The notes beneath the pieces were generated by a model. The model worked only from the letters and a program-made list of their open reading frames with translations, did not search any database and was not told the DNA's origin. This document shows positions 1 through 10,068 of a stretch of DNA of 42,269 nt, one piece after another. Within the stretch, counting starts at the first letter, position 1. Each line of letters opens with the position of its first letter. The stretch covers positions 2,488,346-2,530,614 of the forward strand of contig BFEA01000021.1 in NCBI GenBank assembly GCA_003427395.1, given 5' to 3'. The stretch comes from Chara braunii. Taxonomy: Eukaryota; Streptophyta; Charophyceae; Charales; Characeae. The position numbers were made by a program, and so were the translations under genes.

Positions 1-89
<89 letters not shown>

Positions 90-112
90 GTGCCTGTGTG
101 TGTGTATGTGTG
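1..112. repeat. (TG)n microsatellite
   Basis: An almost pure TG dinucleotide run begins at the window edge and becomes interrupted (TGCG, TGCC, TGTA) after about position 84. Apparent Cys-Val reading frames here come only from the repeat. It may extend beyond the window. Confidence 0.98.
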
Positions 113-239
113 TTGCATATTGCAGACATAGCGTACTGCACTATGCCTCCGTACACAGTGCAGCCCATTGCGCCATCTTTCAGCATATACCTCGAGCCAT
201 TAAATAAACTCCTGGCTGCTAAAATATTGGCCATGAACC

Positions 240-1270
240 GAATGACCTGAGGCAACACACAAGCGCACAAGGCAGGGAAGATACAACAAGCAGCAGACAA
301 GAAACAGGCAGGAAGAAAGCAGCAAGGCAAAACCAGTGGGGCACACATAGGCTGGAGGGCACGGGGGGGCAGACAACACTCAAGCACACAAGGTAGGGAA
401 AAGACAACAACCAATAGACAAGACAGAGAACAAGTACCAACAGAATCAAAAGAGCGCAAAAGGATAAAGAGTTGAAAACTGATGATGACAGATTGTTTCA
501 TCAGACTTGCACCAACTGATTAGGAGTCTGAACCCTCAACAATCTGCCGAGTCCTGATATTGATGCTTTGAGTCATGGACTCTTTAAACCTTGTTGAAAG
601 TGGACGGCCCACCAACGGCATCACAAACGGAACATAGCAGGCTATTAGCAGCAAGGCAACCACTCAGCGAAGCACCAGGCAAGACTATGGAGTCAACCCA
701 GCTGCACAGTGCCAAATCTAACTGAGTCTGCATGGAACAACCGCACAAATGGACTGGCAGCAAAGCAACAACACAGGGAAGCACAGAGCAGCACTGCAAT
801 AGTGGCCAAACTACATGGCACACAAGCAAACTGCATGGAAGGCGGCAATGCAGCAAGGCACAAAGCAACGTCAATGCGGCAACCAAAATACACAACAAAC
901 AAACAAGCTGCAGGGAATTCATAGCATGCTGGAAGAAGTAAGAGAACGACAAGGCAGTCCACACGTCCAACACAGACGAAAGCAATCCATCACCAACTGA
1001 CGCCATAAGAAGAACCCCACAGACTGTTTGTTCGCATCATCTGCTGAGCGAGGAAGCCACTCGGAGAGACGTCTATCATCACCCATTGACCATATGCCTC
1101 CTGGACATCACGAACAGGGCTGCCGCCGTATTAGTCCTCTAGGCACGCCAAACAACAAACCACTGACTATTTGGCACTCTTTAGAGGTGCTCACTTAGAC
1201 GCACAGAAAATACTTAGAAAAAAACCGGAAGAATGACATACAAAACAACCAGAAGAAAGACTTACAAGAA
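240..1270. repeat. Diverged interspersed repeat, copy 1
   Basis: The stretch is rich in degenerate GCAAGGCA/GCAAAGCAAC words. Its second half resembles 1766-2055: both share an AGGCAGTCCACACGTCCAAC-like word, a CCCCACAG...GCTGAGC block and a TTTGGCACT...GAGGTGCTCA...ACTTAGAAAAA block in the same order. I see no coding signal. The open frames reflect the biased composition. The family is not recognised. Confidence 0.6.
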
Positions 1271-1283
1271 GACGTACAGAAAG

Positions 1284-1480
1284 TTTTTTTTTTTTTTTTT
1301 AAAGACTCTGCAGGAAATACTAGTTGAGGTGATATGAGCACCCCCAACTAGTATACCTGTACCTGTCACTCCATCTATTGGTGGGGAGCTGCACCTGCTG
1401 GAAATCGGGTCCAGCGTCCCATTGAAAACATAATCTTGAGGAGGTGGGAGATGAGTACCGAGCCGCTTTTGCAGTGAAGC
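1284..1480 (-). mobile_element. 5'-truncated LINE 3' tail (copy a)
   Basis: A poly-T run at 1284-1300 is the poly-A tail of a minus-strand insertion. It is followed at 1369-1421 by the 53-bp tail block beginning CTCCATCTATTGGTGGGGAG and ending CGTCCCA. The same block lies near the 3' end of the full-length LINE at 27648-27700. The inner (5') boundary is approximate and no target-site duplication was found. Confidence 0.7.
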
Positions 1481-2055
1481 GCACAGCCATACTTTTGCAG
1501 TGAAGCGCAAGGCCACACCAACAAGGTAACCAAACTACAAGGCATACGAGCAAAGGAGACGGAAGGCTGACAGGGCAAGCAGACGAGCAGCTCCGCACGC
1601 ATGCAGTGAAGCGCAAGGCAACACCAACAAGGCAACCAAACCACAAGGCATGCAAACAAAAGACCCGGAGGGCACGACCTGCGGATAGGCGGTAAGGCAG
1701 CAGAGCAGCAAGGAAGACATGCGACGCAAGCAGGATGGGCAGCAAGGCAGCAGCAAAGCGCAGACAAGACAGTCTACACATCCAACACTGAGCAAAGTTG
1801 CACATGACCTACTCACATCAGGAGTTAACCCCACAGAGGGGGTTCCCACCACCCGCTGAGCCAGGGAATCACCGAGACGAGCATCCGTCATCATCCACAG
1901 AAGACACAGACATCCCGAACTGAGCGGCTCCCCTAAGAGTGCTGTAGGCACCCCAGACGAGGAATGACCGGATGTTTGGCACTGCTTGAGGGTGCTCAGC
2001 TAGGGCCACTAAAAGAACTTAGAAAAATACAAGAAAGAAGAAACATACGTAAAGA
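1471..2055. repeat. Diverged interspersed repeat, copy 2
   Basis: From 1471 it contains repeated units starting GCAGTGAAGCGCAAGGC, clearest at 1497-1560 and 1602-1663 (period about 105 bp). From about 1766 it aligns with copy 1. No gene is visible. Minus-strand frames rich in Leu, Cys and Ala are by-products of the biased composition. Confidence 0.55.
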
Positions 2056-2058
2056 GTA

Positions 2059-2070
2059 TTGTGTGTGTGT

Positions 2071-2137
<67 letters not shown>

Positions 2138-2390
2138 CATGTTGGCTATACATAACTCCACAAAAAAGCATGACTGTGCCAGACTGTTTCATGTGTGTGT
2201 GTACATGTGTGTGTGGGGCGGGCCCATGCAACACTTCTATTTGTGTATGTGGATGTGTTTATGTGTTCAGGCAAGCGCTTGGTTGTGTGTGGGCCGTGTG
2301 ACACTTCTCCCTCTCTCTCTTCTCTGTGGGCATTTGTATGTGTGTGTGTGTGTGGACCAGCCCACCATAGCGATCCCATGGTTCTGTGTG
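2059..2390. repeat. (TG)n microsatellite and TG-rich flank
   Basis: A TG run occupies about 2059-2133. TG-rich islands interspersed with unique sequence follow to about 2352. No gene signal is present. Confidence 0.95.
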
Positions 2391-3156
2391 TACATCAGCT
2401 GCGGGTGGAGACGAAGGATATAGCACAGTATGGATCAACACTACTCCGTGTTGTCAGCATAATAATATTGTGCTGCACATCACTTTTACCATGCATGCCT
2501 TGCCTACTATCGACCGGGTCACCGGTTTCTCTTAGTCGCTTCTGCCTTTAGTGAGGCATGTGACGCCCACGACTTCCTGATCGGAGTGGGATGGGGGCGC
2601 GAAAGTGCGAAAAAGGGATGTGCCAAGGATTTTAGGATAGTGGGGGTGGAGTTCCAGATCAGAACTGAAATCTCCTGTGGCAAGCCTTAGGGACAGTTAT
2701 GCAAGATAGCAAGCGCGAATCACGTCCGACTTTTATGCCTTGGGGGATGTCATCGCCATCCCCGTGAGTTTCGTCGCCGAGGCCGGGCTCGGATTTGGTG
2801 AACCGGCGGAACGATATGCGTGTCGCGTTGCCTAATTAATCGCCAGCGTCGATCGTGACAAGCCTCCGAGTCGGACGAAGCGGGCCTTAGGCGCAGGCTG
2901 TGCGTTCACTGCTTGGCCTCAGTCCGGGTTCGTCGAACGAACCCCGCGGCTCAGTACTCGCTGTCCTGTTGGCACTCGGAGCACGGGGTTCGAGGCCAGT
3001 AGGGGGCGAACGCATGCCACAGGGCTGCCGTCAGGCAGTGAAAAGGCAACACGAGGTGGTAGGGAGCGAAGTTTGTCTCAATAATGACAACACCGAGTTC
3101 GGCGATGACATGACTTGCGTGTGAGCTGGGGAATGAGGAGGGAAAAGGGATCGCGT
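2391..3156. other. Intergenic stretch, no gene recognised
   Basis: The sequence is GC-rich with small palindromes such as GTTCGTCGAACGAAC near 2927. A purine-rich tract (about 3127-3150) lies just upstream of the LTR. I found no repeat partner for this stretch in the window and no convincing ORF. Confidence 0.5.
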
Positions 3157-4402
3157 TGTCGGGGCAAATACCCTTGCCGGGGGTTTTGAACGTCGGACGT
3201 TGTCCGACTCTTTTGTTGAATTGAGGAACTTGATGAGACTGACGTTTGCTAAAAAGTTTATTCAGACCAACCATGTGATTGAGATTCTTAAACTTTTTTA
3301 GAACCTGACGTCGTTGACGTTCGAATGAAACATCGGGAGTTGGCGGTACGACCTGTCGTCTGCAGTTCCCGACAGGGCCGCAGGGGCACATGGTCGTGGA
3401 AAGACTGAAAACTAGGCTATTCTATCTAAAGACCGACGCGCGGCTGCTAAGCTGCTCGATTCAGGGCCTAGGTAGGCGGAAAAGAGGGATGTACCGGGTA
3501 CGGGGCAACATCGCGAGAGGAATAGTGACCTCGAGCCGGAGTAGGACCAGCAGGCGTATGCTGAGGCCTACCCGATAGGTGGCCCCGGAGCTGTGGATGG
3601 GCAACCATCCACGGGAATGTAGCAGGCAGGCAGAGCTTGCTAGACCACCGGCCGGCAAGGCCACCTAGACCACAGACAGGCCGGGCCTGCAAGGCCACAG
3701 GCAGGGTGGGCCTGCAGAGCCATAGGCAGGCAGGGCCTGCAAGGCCACCACAAGGGGATAGGGACAGGGTTGAGCTCTTCATATAGAAGAGCTACTCCTA
3801 TCAGTATCGTGATAGGAGCTAGCCCAATAGGTTACAGTGCCAGACTACTACCCAGCAGGTACTAGGGTGGAATCCGACATACTGCGCTACCGGGCTAGCT
3901 TCTTTTGGAGCAGCCCACAATACTGGGGCAGTTGGGCGCGGCCTGTTTCAGCCGTGCGATCTTCGAGATCGCGCGGCTGAAATCAGCCGCGCCATAGATG
4001 GGCATGGCCCCTGCGCAAGGATGACGCGCATAAATCGAGAAATGGTCCAAAATCCCGGTAGGGATTTGAACCCGGCTCTGTATCCCGATGTGCCATAGCA
4101 AGCCACAATGGGGCGTGACCGTTGGCAAAGCCATGGAATAACGGGAAAAAAAAAGAAAAAAAACAAAAAGGAACAGTCTTTGCATAATGTGTGGGAGCAC
4201 AAAGGCTCCCACTTCGTTTTGAACAGATGACTGTGGCCGCGAGATCTTGAGATCTCGCAGCCCACAGTTCACACGCGGAAAGCAAGAGGGGGTTGGAGGA
4301 ATTGAGTGGAGAGTGAGAGAGAGAGAAATGGGAGGATGGGGAGAGGAGGACCTGCTCCTTCCGACCTCCCAGCTGCCTCCCCGTTATCAGGGGGGTAAGA
4401 AG

Positions 4403-4442
<40 letters not shown>

Positions 4443-4761
4443 AACGAAAAACGAGATCTGAGTTTTTTTTGAAAAGTTGTATTGTTTTGGTTTGCGCCAC
4501 TATTTTCTTGGTGGCGTAAAAAAATTTTGTTGGCCTTGAAATGTTTTTTGTAGGTAGTCAGGCACCTAGGCCATGTGCATGAATTGTTTTAGATTTTTTT
4601 ATTCATCGAATATTTTTGTAAAATTCATCAAAGTCGGGGTACGTTTTGCACCCCGTTCTGAGTCTGTCGGGATTTGAACTTTCACGAGTTATTTCCCTAC
4701 CCCTCCCAACTCTGACAACTGTCCTCCCCGTTTTCAGGGGGGGGTAGCAGAGGTGAGGGAG

Positions 4762-5481
4762 ATGCAGTTGGCCCCAACTGCATATTCCTGACTCAGATTA
4801 AAGTCAGGAACAGTACAGTTGGGGGGATCTAAGTTCTTTTTATTTTCTTCTTTTGTTTTCTGTGGGTTTTTTTTTTTCTTTTCGTGAGGACACTTGTCCC
4901 CACCAGCTGCTACCTCTGGCACAAGTTGCCAAAGATAACTGTCAGGCTCCCGTTTTTAAGGGGAGCCTGAAGTCACCTGAGGGAAAAGACTAAGTACAGC
5001 CTTTTCCTTGATGTATCTGCACTGGGAAAAGTGCTCAGATACATCAAACTGAAAGGGGCTGTAACTTTTCAGCCCCTTATCAGAAAAACAAAAGAAAAAC
5101 AGATTTGGAAATGCCATAAATTCAGCTATCTCGTGAAAATCCGAAGATAGCTGAATTAAAAAGAAAAAGAAAAAGAAAAAATAAAAGCCGCGGCCACGAA
5201 TGTGGCCACGGCTATGATCAGATACAGGCCAAACTGGCCTGAATGTGACTCAGGCCAGAGGCTGTGAACCGGAGGGTTAGTGAGGGAAACTTGGCTGGAA
5301 ACAACCATTTTCCCGCTGAACCTGCACTCAGTGTGGGGCTGAGTGCAGGGAAAAGGGAGAAAAAGAGGGGGGCAGTTGAGTACAGCTGTCACCCTAAGTG
5401 TGTGGCTGAGGTGAAACAGCCTCAATTCGTTGATCTGGCTCAGATCAATGGCCCCAGGCAAGTGACGAATTTTGCCTGGGG
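4762..5481. repeat. Cluster of consecutive unrelated hairpins (5' LTR)
   Basis: Near-perfect inverted repeats follow one another with short spacers. They are at 4762-4783, 4787-4808, 4942-4970, 4987-5008, 5010-5045, 5052-5078, 5119-5157, 5187-5212, 5225-5240, 5321-5349 and 5452-5481. Stems are about 7-16 bp with short loops, for example GATGTATCTG paired with CAGATACATC. The stems are not copies of one another, so this is not an ordinary tandem repeat. Similar hairpins lie upstream at 3192-3208, 3947-3982, 4191-4212 and about 4230-4268. Confidence 0.85.
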
Positions 5482-5798
5482 GCAGATGAGGCTGCTGCTG
5501 CCCTCCTCAACCACTACAAAAGAGGCAGCTGTCCCCCAACTGCCTCACACTTGCCTCATCGCTGGAGTGCTGGAGAGGAGGCAGGAGTGCTGTCGGCGGA
5601 GCTGGAGGACTGCGGAGGAGCGCAAGAGGAGATCTGGGCAGCCATAGCCAAGGCAGAGAGCACTCTGCTCCCCTCCTCTCTGGCTGGTGCTGGTCCCACG
5701 GGACAGACCCAGTGGCGCTGCGGGACTACGGCAGTACGGCACAGTGAAATTTGAGCCTGGAGCCCAAATTTTACTAATTTTGGCCTGTTGTTTTTTTT

Positions 5799-6340
5799 AC
5801 GGCAGCGGTACGAAACTGCTGCCGAGATTTTGCGGCGGCGACACGGGTTTTTACGGCAGCGGTACGGAAGTGCTGTCGAAATTCTGCGGCGGCGGCACGG
5901 GTTTTTACGGCAGCGGTACGGAAGTGCTGCCGAAATTTTGCAGCGGCAGCACGAGTTTTTACGGCAGCGGTACGGAAATGCTGCCAAAATTCTGCGGCGG
6001 CGACGCAGGGTTTTTTTGACGGTGGTGTGGAAGCGCTGCCGGATTTTTGCGGCGGCGGCTCTGTTTTTTTCGACGGTGGTGCGGGAGTGCTAGCATATTT
6101 TTGCGGTGGTACGGCACGACGAAACGCTGCCGTTTTTTTTGCGGCGGTACAGCACGGCAAAGCGCTGCCTTTTTTTATTTTACGGTGGTATGGCACAGCG
6201 AAGCGCCGCCGTTTTTTTGCGGTGGTACGACACGGCGAAGCACTGCCGTTTTTTTACGGTGGTACGGCACGGCGAAGCGCCACCGTCTTTTTACGGTGGT
6301 ATGACACGGTGGAGCGCTGCCCTTTTTTTTTTTCTACGGG
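5799..6340. repeat. 54-bp minisatellite plus T-run/CGG repeats (5' LTR)
   Basis: Units start ACGGCAGCGGTACG at 5799, 5853, 5907 and 5961, an exact 54-bp period, each ending in a run of T. Each unit folds on itself (CGGCAG with CTGCCG). Degenerate units of about 37-45 bp continue to about 6340. Because 54 is divisible by 3, an 18-residue peptide repeat (YGSGTEVLPKFCGGGTG-like) stays open. I treat that as an artefact of the period, not a gene. Confidence 0.92.
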
Positions 6341-8194
6341 GTACGGTGCGATGACGTGCTTCCATTTTCCGACGAGAGTTCGGCACGGCAGTGGAACTGC
6401 GGCACGACGGTGGGACGTGCGGCGCGACAGTCGAAGTTTTTTTTTTTTTTTTACGGTGCTGAAAGGTTTTTGTTGTGACGCGGCATGAAGGTCTGCTACC
6501 ATTGGTGTGTACGACAACAGCACTGTGACATGGTGGCGGTTGATGGCATGTGACGGTACGAAATCTGAGCGCGACATGCGGGTTTATTTTTTTTATGCGG
6601 CACATGAGATAAATGTTTTGTAGTTGGGACTACCCAACACTTGCGGTAGTGGGACTGGACTACTTGGGACTGCTTGGATTCAGTTGGGACTGACGTGGGA
6701 CGCGGGTTATCATTTGCGGCAGTCCTGACGCAGACGGTTTTGAAATTCGGCACCGGTTTTATTTTTTTTTAGAAGTGTGGCGGAAACGGTTTTCGACTCA
6801 ATAGTCATTCGGCGAAGTGTTTGACAGCATGGGACTACCTAGAACCGCGTGGGGCCATCTGGGACCGCTTGGAACCAATTGGGACTGACGTGGTACCAGA
6901 CTGAGTGTTATTCTGGGCCGTGTGTTGCTCGTCGTTTTCACTCTTGGGTTACCGCGGATGAGGCGTGCGAGTGAGAGGTGGTTTGATCATGATTTTCCTT
7001 GAGACTACAGCTTTCGGCGGCACACACGGTTTGTTACTTGGCTTTCTTGAGTGAGGCTGAGCGCTTCTTCGGCGCCACTTCACTCAAGGTCGGTTGAATG
7101 ATTCAGATATCCCTTCATACCTTTGTGAACCCACACTTTGCTTGACCCTGTTCGTTTGAACGTTCGAAAGAAAAGGTAGAGAAAGTTGTGCGAATCATGC
7201 ATGTGAGTGGGAAGATCTGACGTGAGTCTGGGATTGTACTGTTTTATTTTGAACTTGTTTTCTATGCATGTTGTGCAGGTAGGTAGAAGGATGCTTGCAA
7301 AGGAGATTGATTATGCCTATTTCATAAAATGGAAAAGGAGTGTCTTCTTTTAACTTCTCACCTGCGTGCATGCCAAGAAGGGTTGGTTGTTTTGAAAAAT
7401 GTCAATTTTGTGCGCACCGTAAAATGAATTCGGTTGAAATAAAGCAGATAGGTCAAATGGACTTAGTCTTTTCCTGAGAATTACCCATTCTATCCCGAAC
7501 GACCTTATCTGCCTATACCTCTCCAAATGATTCTCATTATTTATTCCTTTTGATTTCCCTTTGCTTAAGTTACCCTAAACTTAGGAAAAATGGGAAGAAT
7601 TGAAAGTTACTTGTAGTGGACACATGTTTTCTCTCCAGGAAGCATCTGGGGCGGGGGTTCGTTGCTTCAGGAGTCGGCCCTTTTATCGACCCAGAGTGGA
7701 CCATTCTACGGGGGGGTACTTTGCCGATTCGGTGGAGACGGCTGACTTCTGAGCTCCGAGTTTTGCGCTCGGACGAGGAGAAGGAGTACCCCAGACTACT
7801 TCCTAAAGGGAGAGGCATGCAACACTTCAAACAATGCCCTTGATAAAGAATCATTCGCAACACAGCCTGTCATCCAATAAAATTGAGAAAGTATGGAGAC
7901 AGGTTTGAGTGTGTATAATCTTCGGTTGGCGGTAGGTTGGAATGAATGACATTGGCAACACATCTCATCAACTCAAAACTAAGGCAACCGATTACCTTGT
8001 CAGCGGCATCTATGTTATTGTCGAAAAAACAACCTCTCGTTGGCGGTTGTATGGTTGTTTTGTGGAGATCGATCCGAGGTGGTCGGGGTTTATTTTGATA
8101 TTGTATTATTGAATGTTTCGTATGATGATTCGATTTCTTTTAGTTATCATTTCAGATTTAATATTTATTCAACTCGGCTACGATCGAGTTCTTT

Positions 8195-8206
8195 TGATAT
8201 AATTAT
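8195..8206 (+). promoter_or_regulatory. Candidate TATA-like element of the LTR
   Basis: TATAATTATATG lies just upstream of the structured 3' domain and is conserved in the 3' LTR (about 18084-18095). If used, U3 would hold all hairpin arrays and R-U5 would be the last 500 bp or so. This is inferred from position and composition only. Confidence 0.3.
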
Positions 8207-8269
8207 ATGTGTGGTTGTTGCAACTTTCGCTTGAATATGTGTTAGAGGGACTAAGATTACTGTTGAGTT

Positions 8270-8740
8270 TCACGCTTGGTTGAGACAATTATAGTCGACC
8301 GACGTCCGCTTCGTTCCTAGGAGATCAGCGCCCTAGGAACGGACGGCGATCGGGTCCACTTGGCGTTAACCAAGCGTATCTATACTACGGCGAACGAGCA
8401 AACGCCCTCGGCTGACCTACCTCTGCAATTGCGTCTAAAAGTTTTCACACGTGGGTCAGTAGCTCGGTAGGGATACGCCCCTAAGGGTGGTGACAACCCC
8501 TTAGAGAAGCAAAGCTCATGCCCCGCAGGAACCTATCCCGTCGTAGGGGACCGCGGGATGTTCAGCTGGCGCACCCGGCTAGAGCGGCGAAGAAGCGATG
8601 CGACCACGTCCGTCTCGGCGGTTCACGAAAATGTTATGCGTCGTTCCAAAGTTGTCTCTTGAAGTTATGTTTTAGGTAAACTTCTGCGTGACATGGTCGG
8701 GAGGTCCCTCGTTTTCGCGCGAGGGCCGATGCGCTCGACA
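8270..8740 (+). other. Structured 3' domain of the LTR (putative R-U5 leader)
   Basis: GC-rich and well conserved between LTRs (counterpart about 18150-18625). It contains several stem-loops. One pairs GTTCCTAGG with CCTAGGAAC around an AGATCAGCG loop (about 8310-8345), and a CCCCTAAGG/CCCCTTAG pair lies near 8480-8505. It directly precedes the primer-binding site, so it would form the 5' leader of the genomic RNA. Confidence 0.45.
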
Positions 8741-10068
8741 GGTGGCGCCGTTGCCAGGGATAATGAGAAACTACCGTTGTCCCTAGCGGAACGACACTCG
8801 GGTATGTTATTTTATAGTGGAAAAAAATTATCGTATTCTAATTATTTTATCTTCATCGATTCATTTTATTATTATTTTATCTCGATAAGGATTTCATTCT
8901 GGAGATTATTTTGGTTACTTTTGAACGTTCAGGTTGGGTTTAAATTCATAATATCTTGATACTAATTGAGTCGTATTTTGTTATTGTTCTGGTATTCGAG
9001 TTATTGTGTGGAAAATTACCCATCTTTCATGTGTCATATTTTAATCGTATCGCTTATCATGAACCTTGAGGTATTATTTTACTTATAATTCTTGTGTAAA
9101 TTGTTATTGGTTGGAACTAATTGAAAAGTTGTCAACCAAACGTTGACCTCCTTTTGATATGTAAGGGTAGGCGACTATTTTTTGTCATAAGGGGAGGAGT
9201 GACTACCTAACCTCGTGCCAGACGTGGTCACCGTACCTCCATGATCGGGGCCTAGTCAACCTCGACCATGTGTGGTGGGGCAGTTCTCCTCTATACTCAG
9301 TAGACTAATGGGGTCAAAGACACTGGAATCGGAGGGAATGTGGTGAGGCTCGAATATAAAGCGGGGCTTGATGTCGAGATGTTATCCTCATACGGATTAC
9401 ACCACTCCTCGACGCATTCACAAGGAATTCAGAAGTAACGGGCATGATAACTTATCTGGAACAAAATGAGGATCATAACTTGGTCGGGGAACTTTGGACG
9501 AATGATTTCTCTTTGAATGGTCCGTTTAGGAAGTTGATACGTTTAGAAGACCTGTCAGTGGTTATTCCTGACTCACTTGAGTTTTACTCAGGTGCAACGC
9601 AGATATCGAATGAATGAATTTCGTTTTAGAAGGCTAGCCGGGAGCTTTTCCGGTACCATTCAGAGAGACTAAATGATGTTTTGAGTGGCCGCCAGTGGGA
9701 TGATGCCGGGATCATTCCGAAAAAGTTCCTCTGAATTGAAGGCTTCCAGGGGCTAGACTTGAGTCCAAGTTTGATAAGGTTTGCCAGAGGCTATATCTGG
9801 TATCATTCCATCCACATATGATTAATAATGATTTAAGGCTTCTGGGGCTAAATCCAGTTTTGTTGTATTAAGTGGGGGCTTCTGGAGGCTAAATCCAGTT
9901 TTGTTATTATTCTGTTGTAAATTGTCGTAAAAGTTCCGGCTTAGGTCCGGACGATTGTTGGAATTATCGTATTGTAATCGTTGCTTTCACATGAAACTTT
10001 TATAAGAATTCTTATTCCATTTTTGATGGTGAACGACGGGGATGTCGTTCAATGGGGTCTGGGAATGC
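8741..10068 (+). other. Internal region of LTR element, non-coding
   Basis: 1,328 bp, AT-rich and without a credible ORF. Around 9745-9905 there are about four degenerate units of the type GGCTTCTGGGGCTAAATCCAG; the last two (about 9836 and 9877) are nearly identical. The polypurine tract expected just before 10069 is weak (GGGGTCTGGGAATG). No gag or pol remnant is seen. Confidence 0.75.
8743..8760 (+). other. Primer-binding site (tRNA-Asp type)
   Basis: TGGCGCCGTTGCCAGGGA begins two bases after the LTR's terminal CA. It is complementary, with one mismatch, to the 3' end of plant tRNA-Asp including CCA. This primer is common in plant Ty3/Gypsy elements. It fixes the element on the + strand and confirms that the long repeats are LTRs. 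Confidence 0.88.

Larger units (their letters stand above)
3157..8740 (+). repeat. 5' LTR (about 5.6 kb)
   Basis: It is homologous along its whole length to the 3' LTR. By eye, 7201-7440 against the corresponding 3' LTR stretch (from about 17082) is about 96-97% identical. In order it contains a terminal hairpin region, GGCC/GCAGG-rich tandem words (3590-3760), a tRNA-like B-box word on the minus strand (4063-4073), poly-A and CT-rich tracts, a hairpin cluster (4762-5481), a 54-bp minisatellite (5799-6016), a looser T-run/CGG repeat block (to about 6340), AT-rich sequence, and a structured GC-rich 3' domain (8270-8740). Any small peptides lie within repeats and I do not call genes. Confidence 0.88.

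Noticed and set aside
3120-3156. Purine-rich tract before the 5' LTR, as if it were the polypurine tract of a further upstream element (tandem LTR array)
   Set aside because: The sequence upstream (2391-3156) shows no similarity to the internal region at 8741-10068.
2951-3391. Minus-strand frame of 146 codons partly shared with the 3' LTR (10049-10309)
   Set aside because: The shared part is LTR sequence, nearly identical at the DNA level. It does not stay open to a common end and shows no gag-like motif.
5687-6354. Open frames encoding an 18-residue repeat peptide (YGSGTEVLPKFCGGGTG-like) in both LTRs
   Set aside because: The 54-bp period keeps several frames on both strands open. The units fold as DNA/RNA hairpins and there is no start context or conserved protein family.
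3157-8740. Hammerhead ribozyme as in retrozymes
   Set aside because: TTGATGAGACTGACG near 3230 looks superficially similar, but I could not find the CUGANGA and GAAA cores with proper stems. LTR size also does not fit retrozymes.
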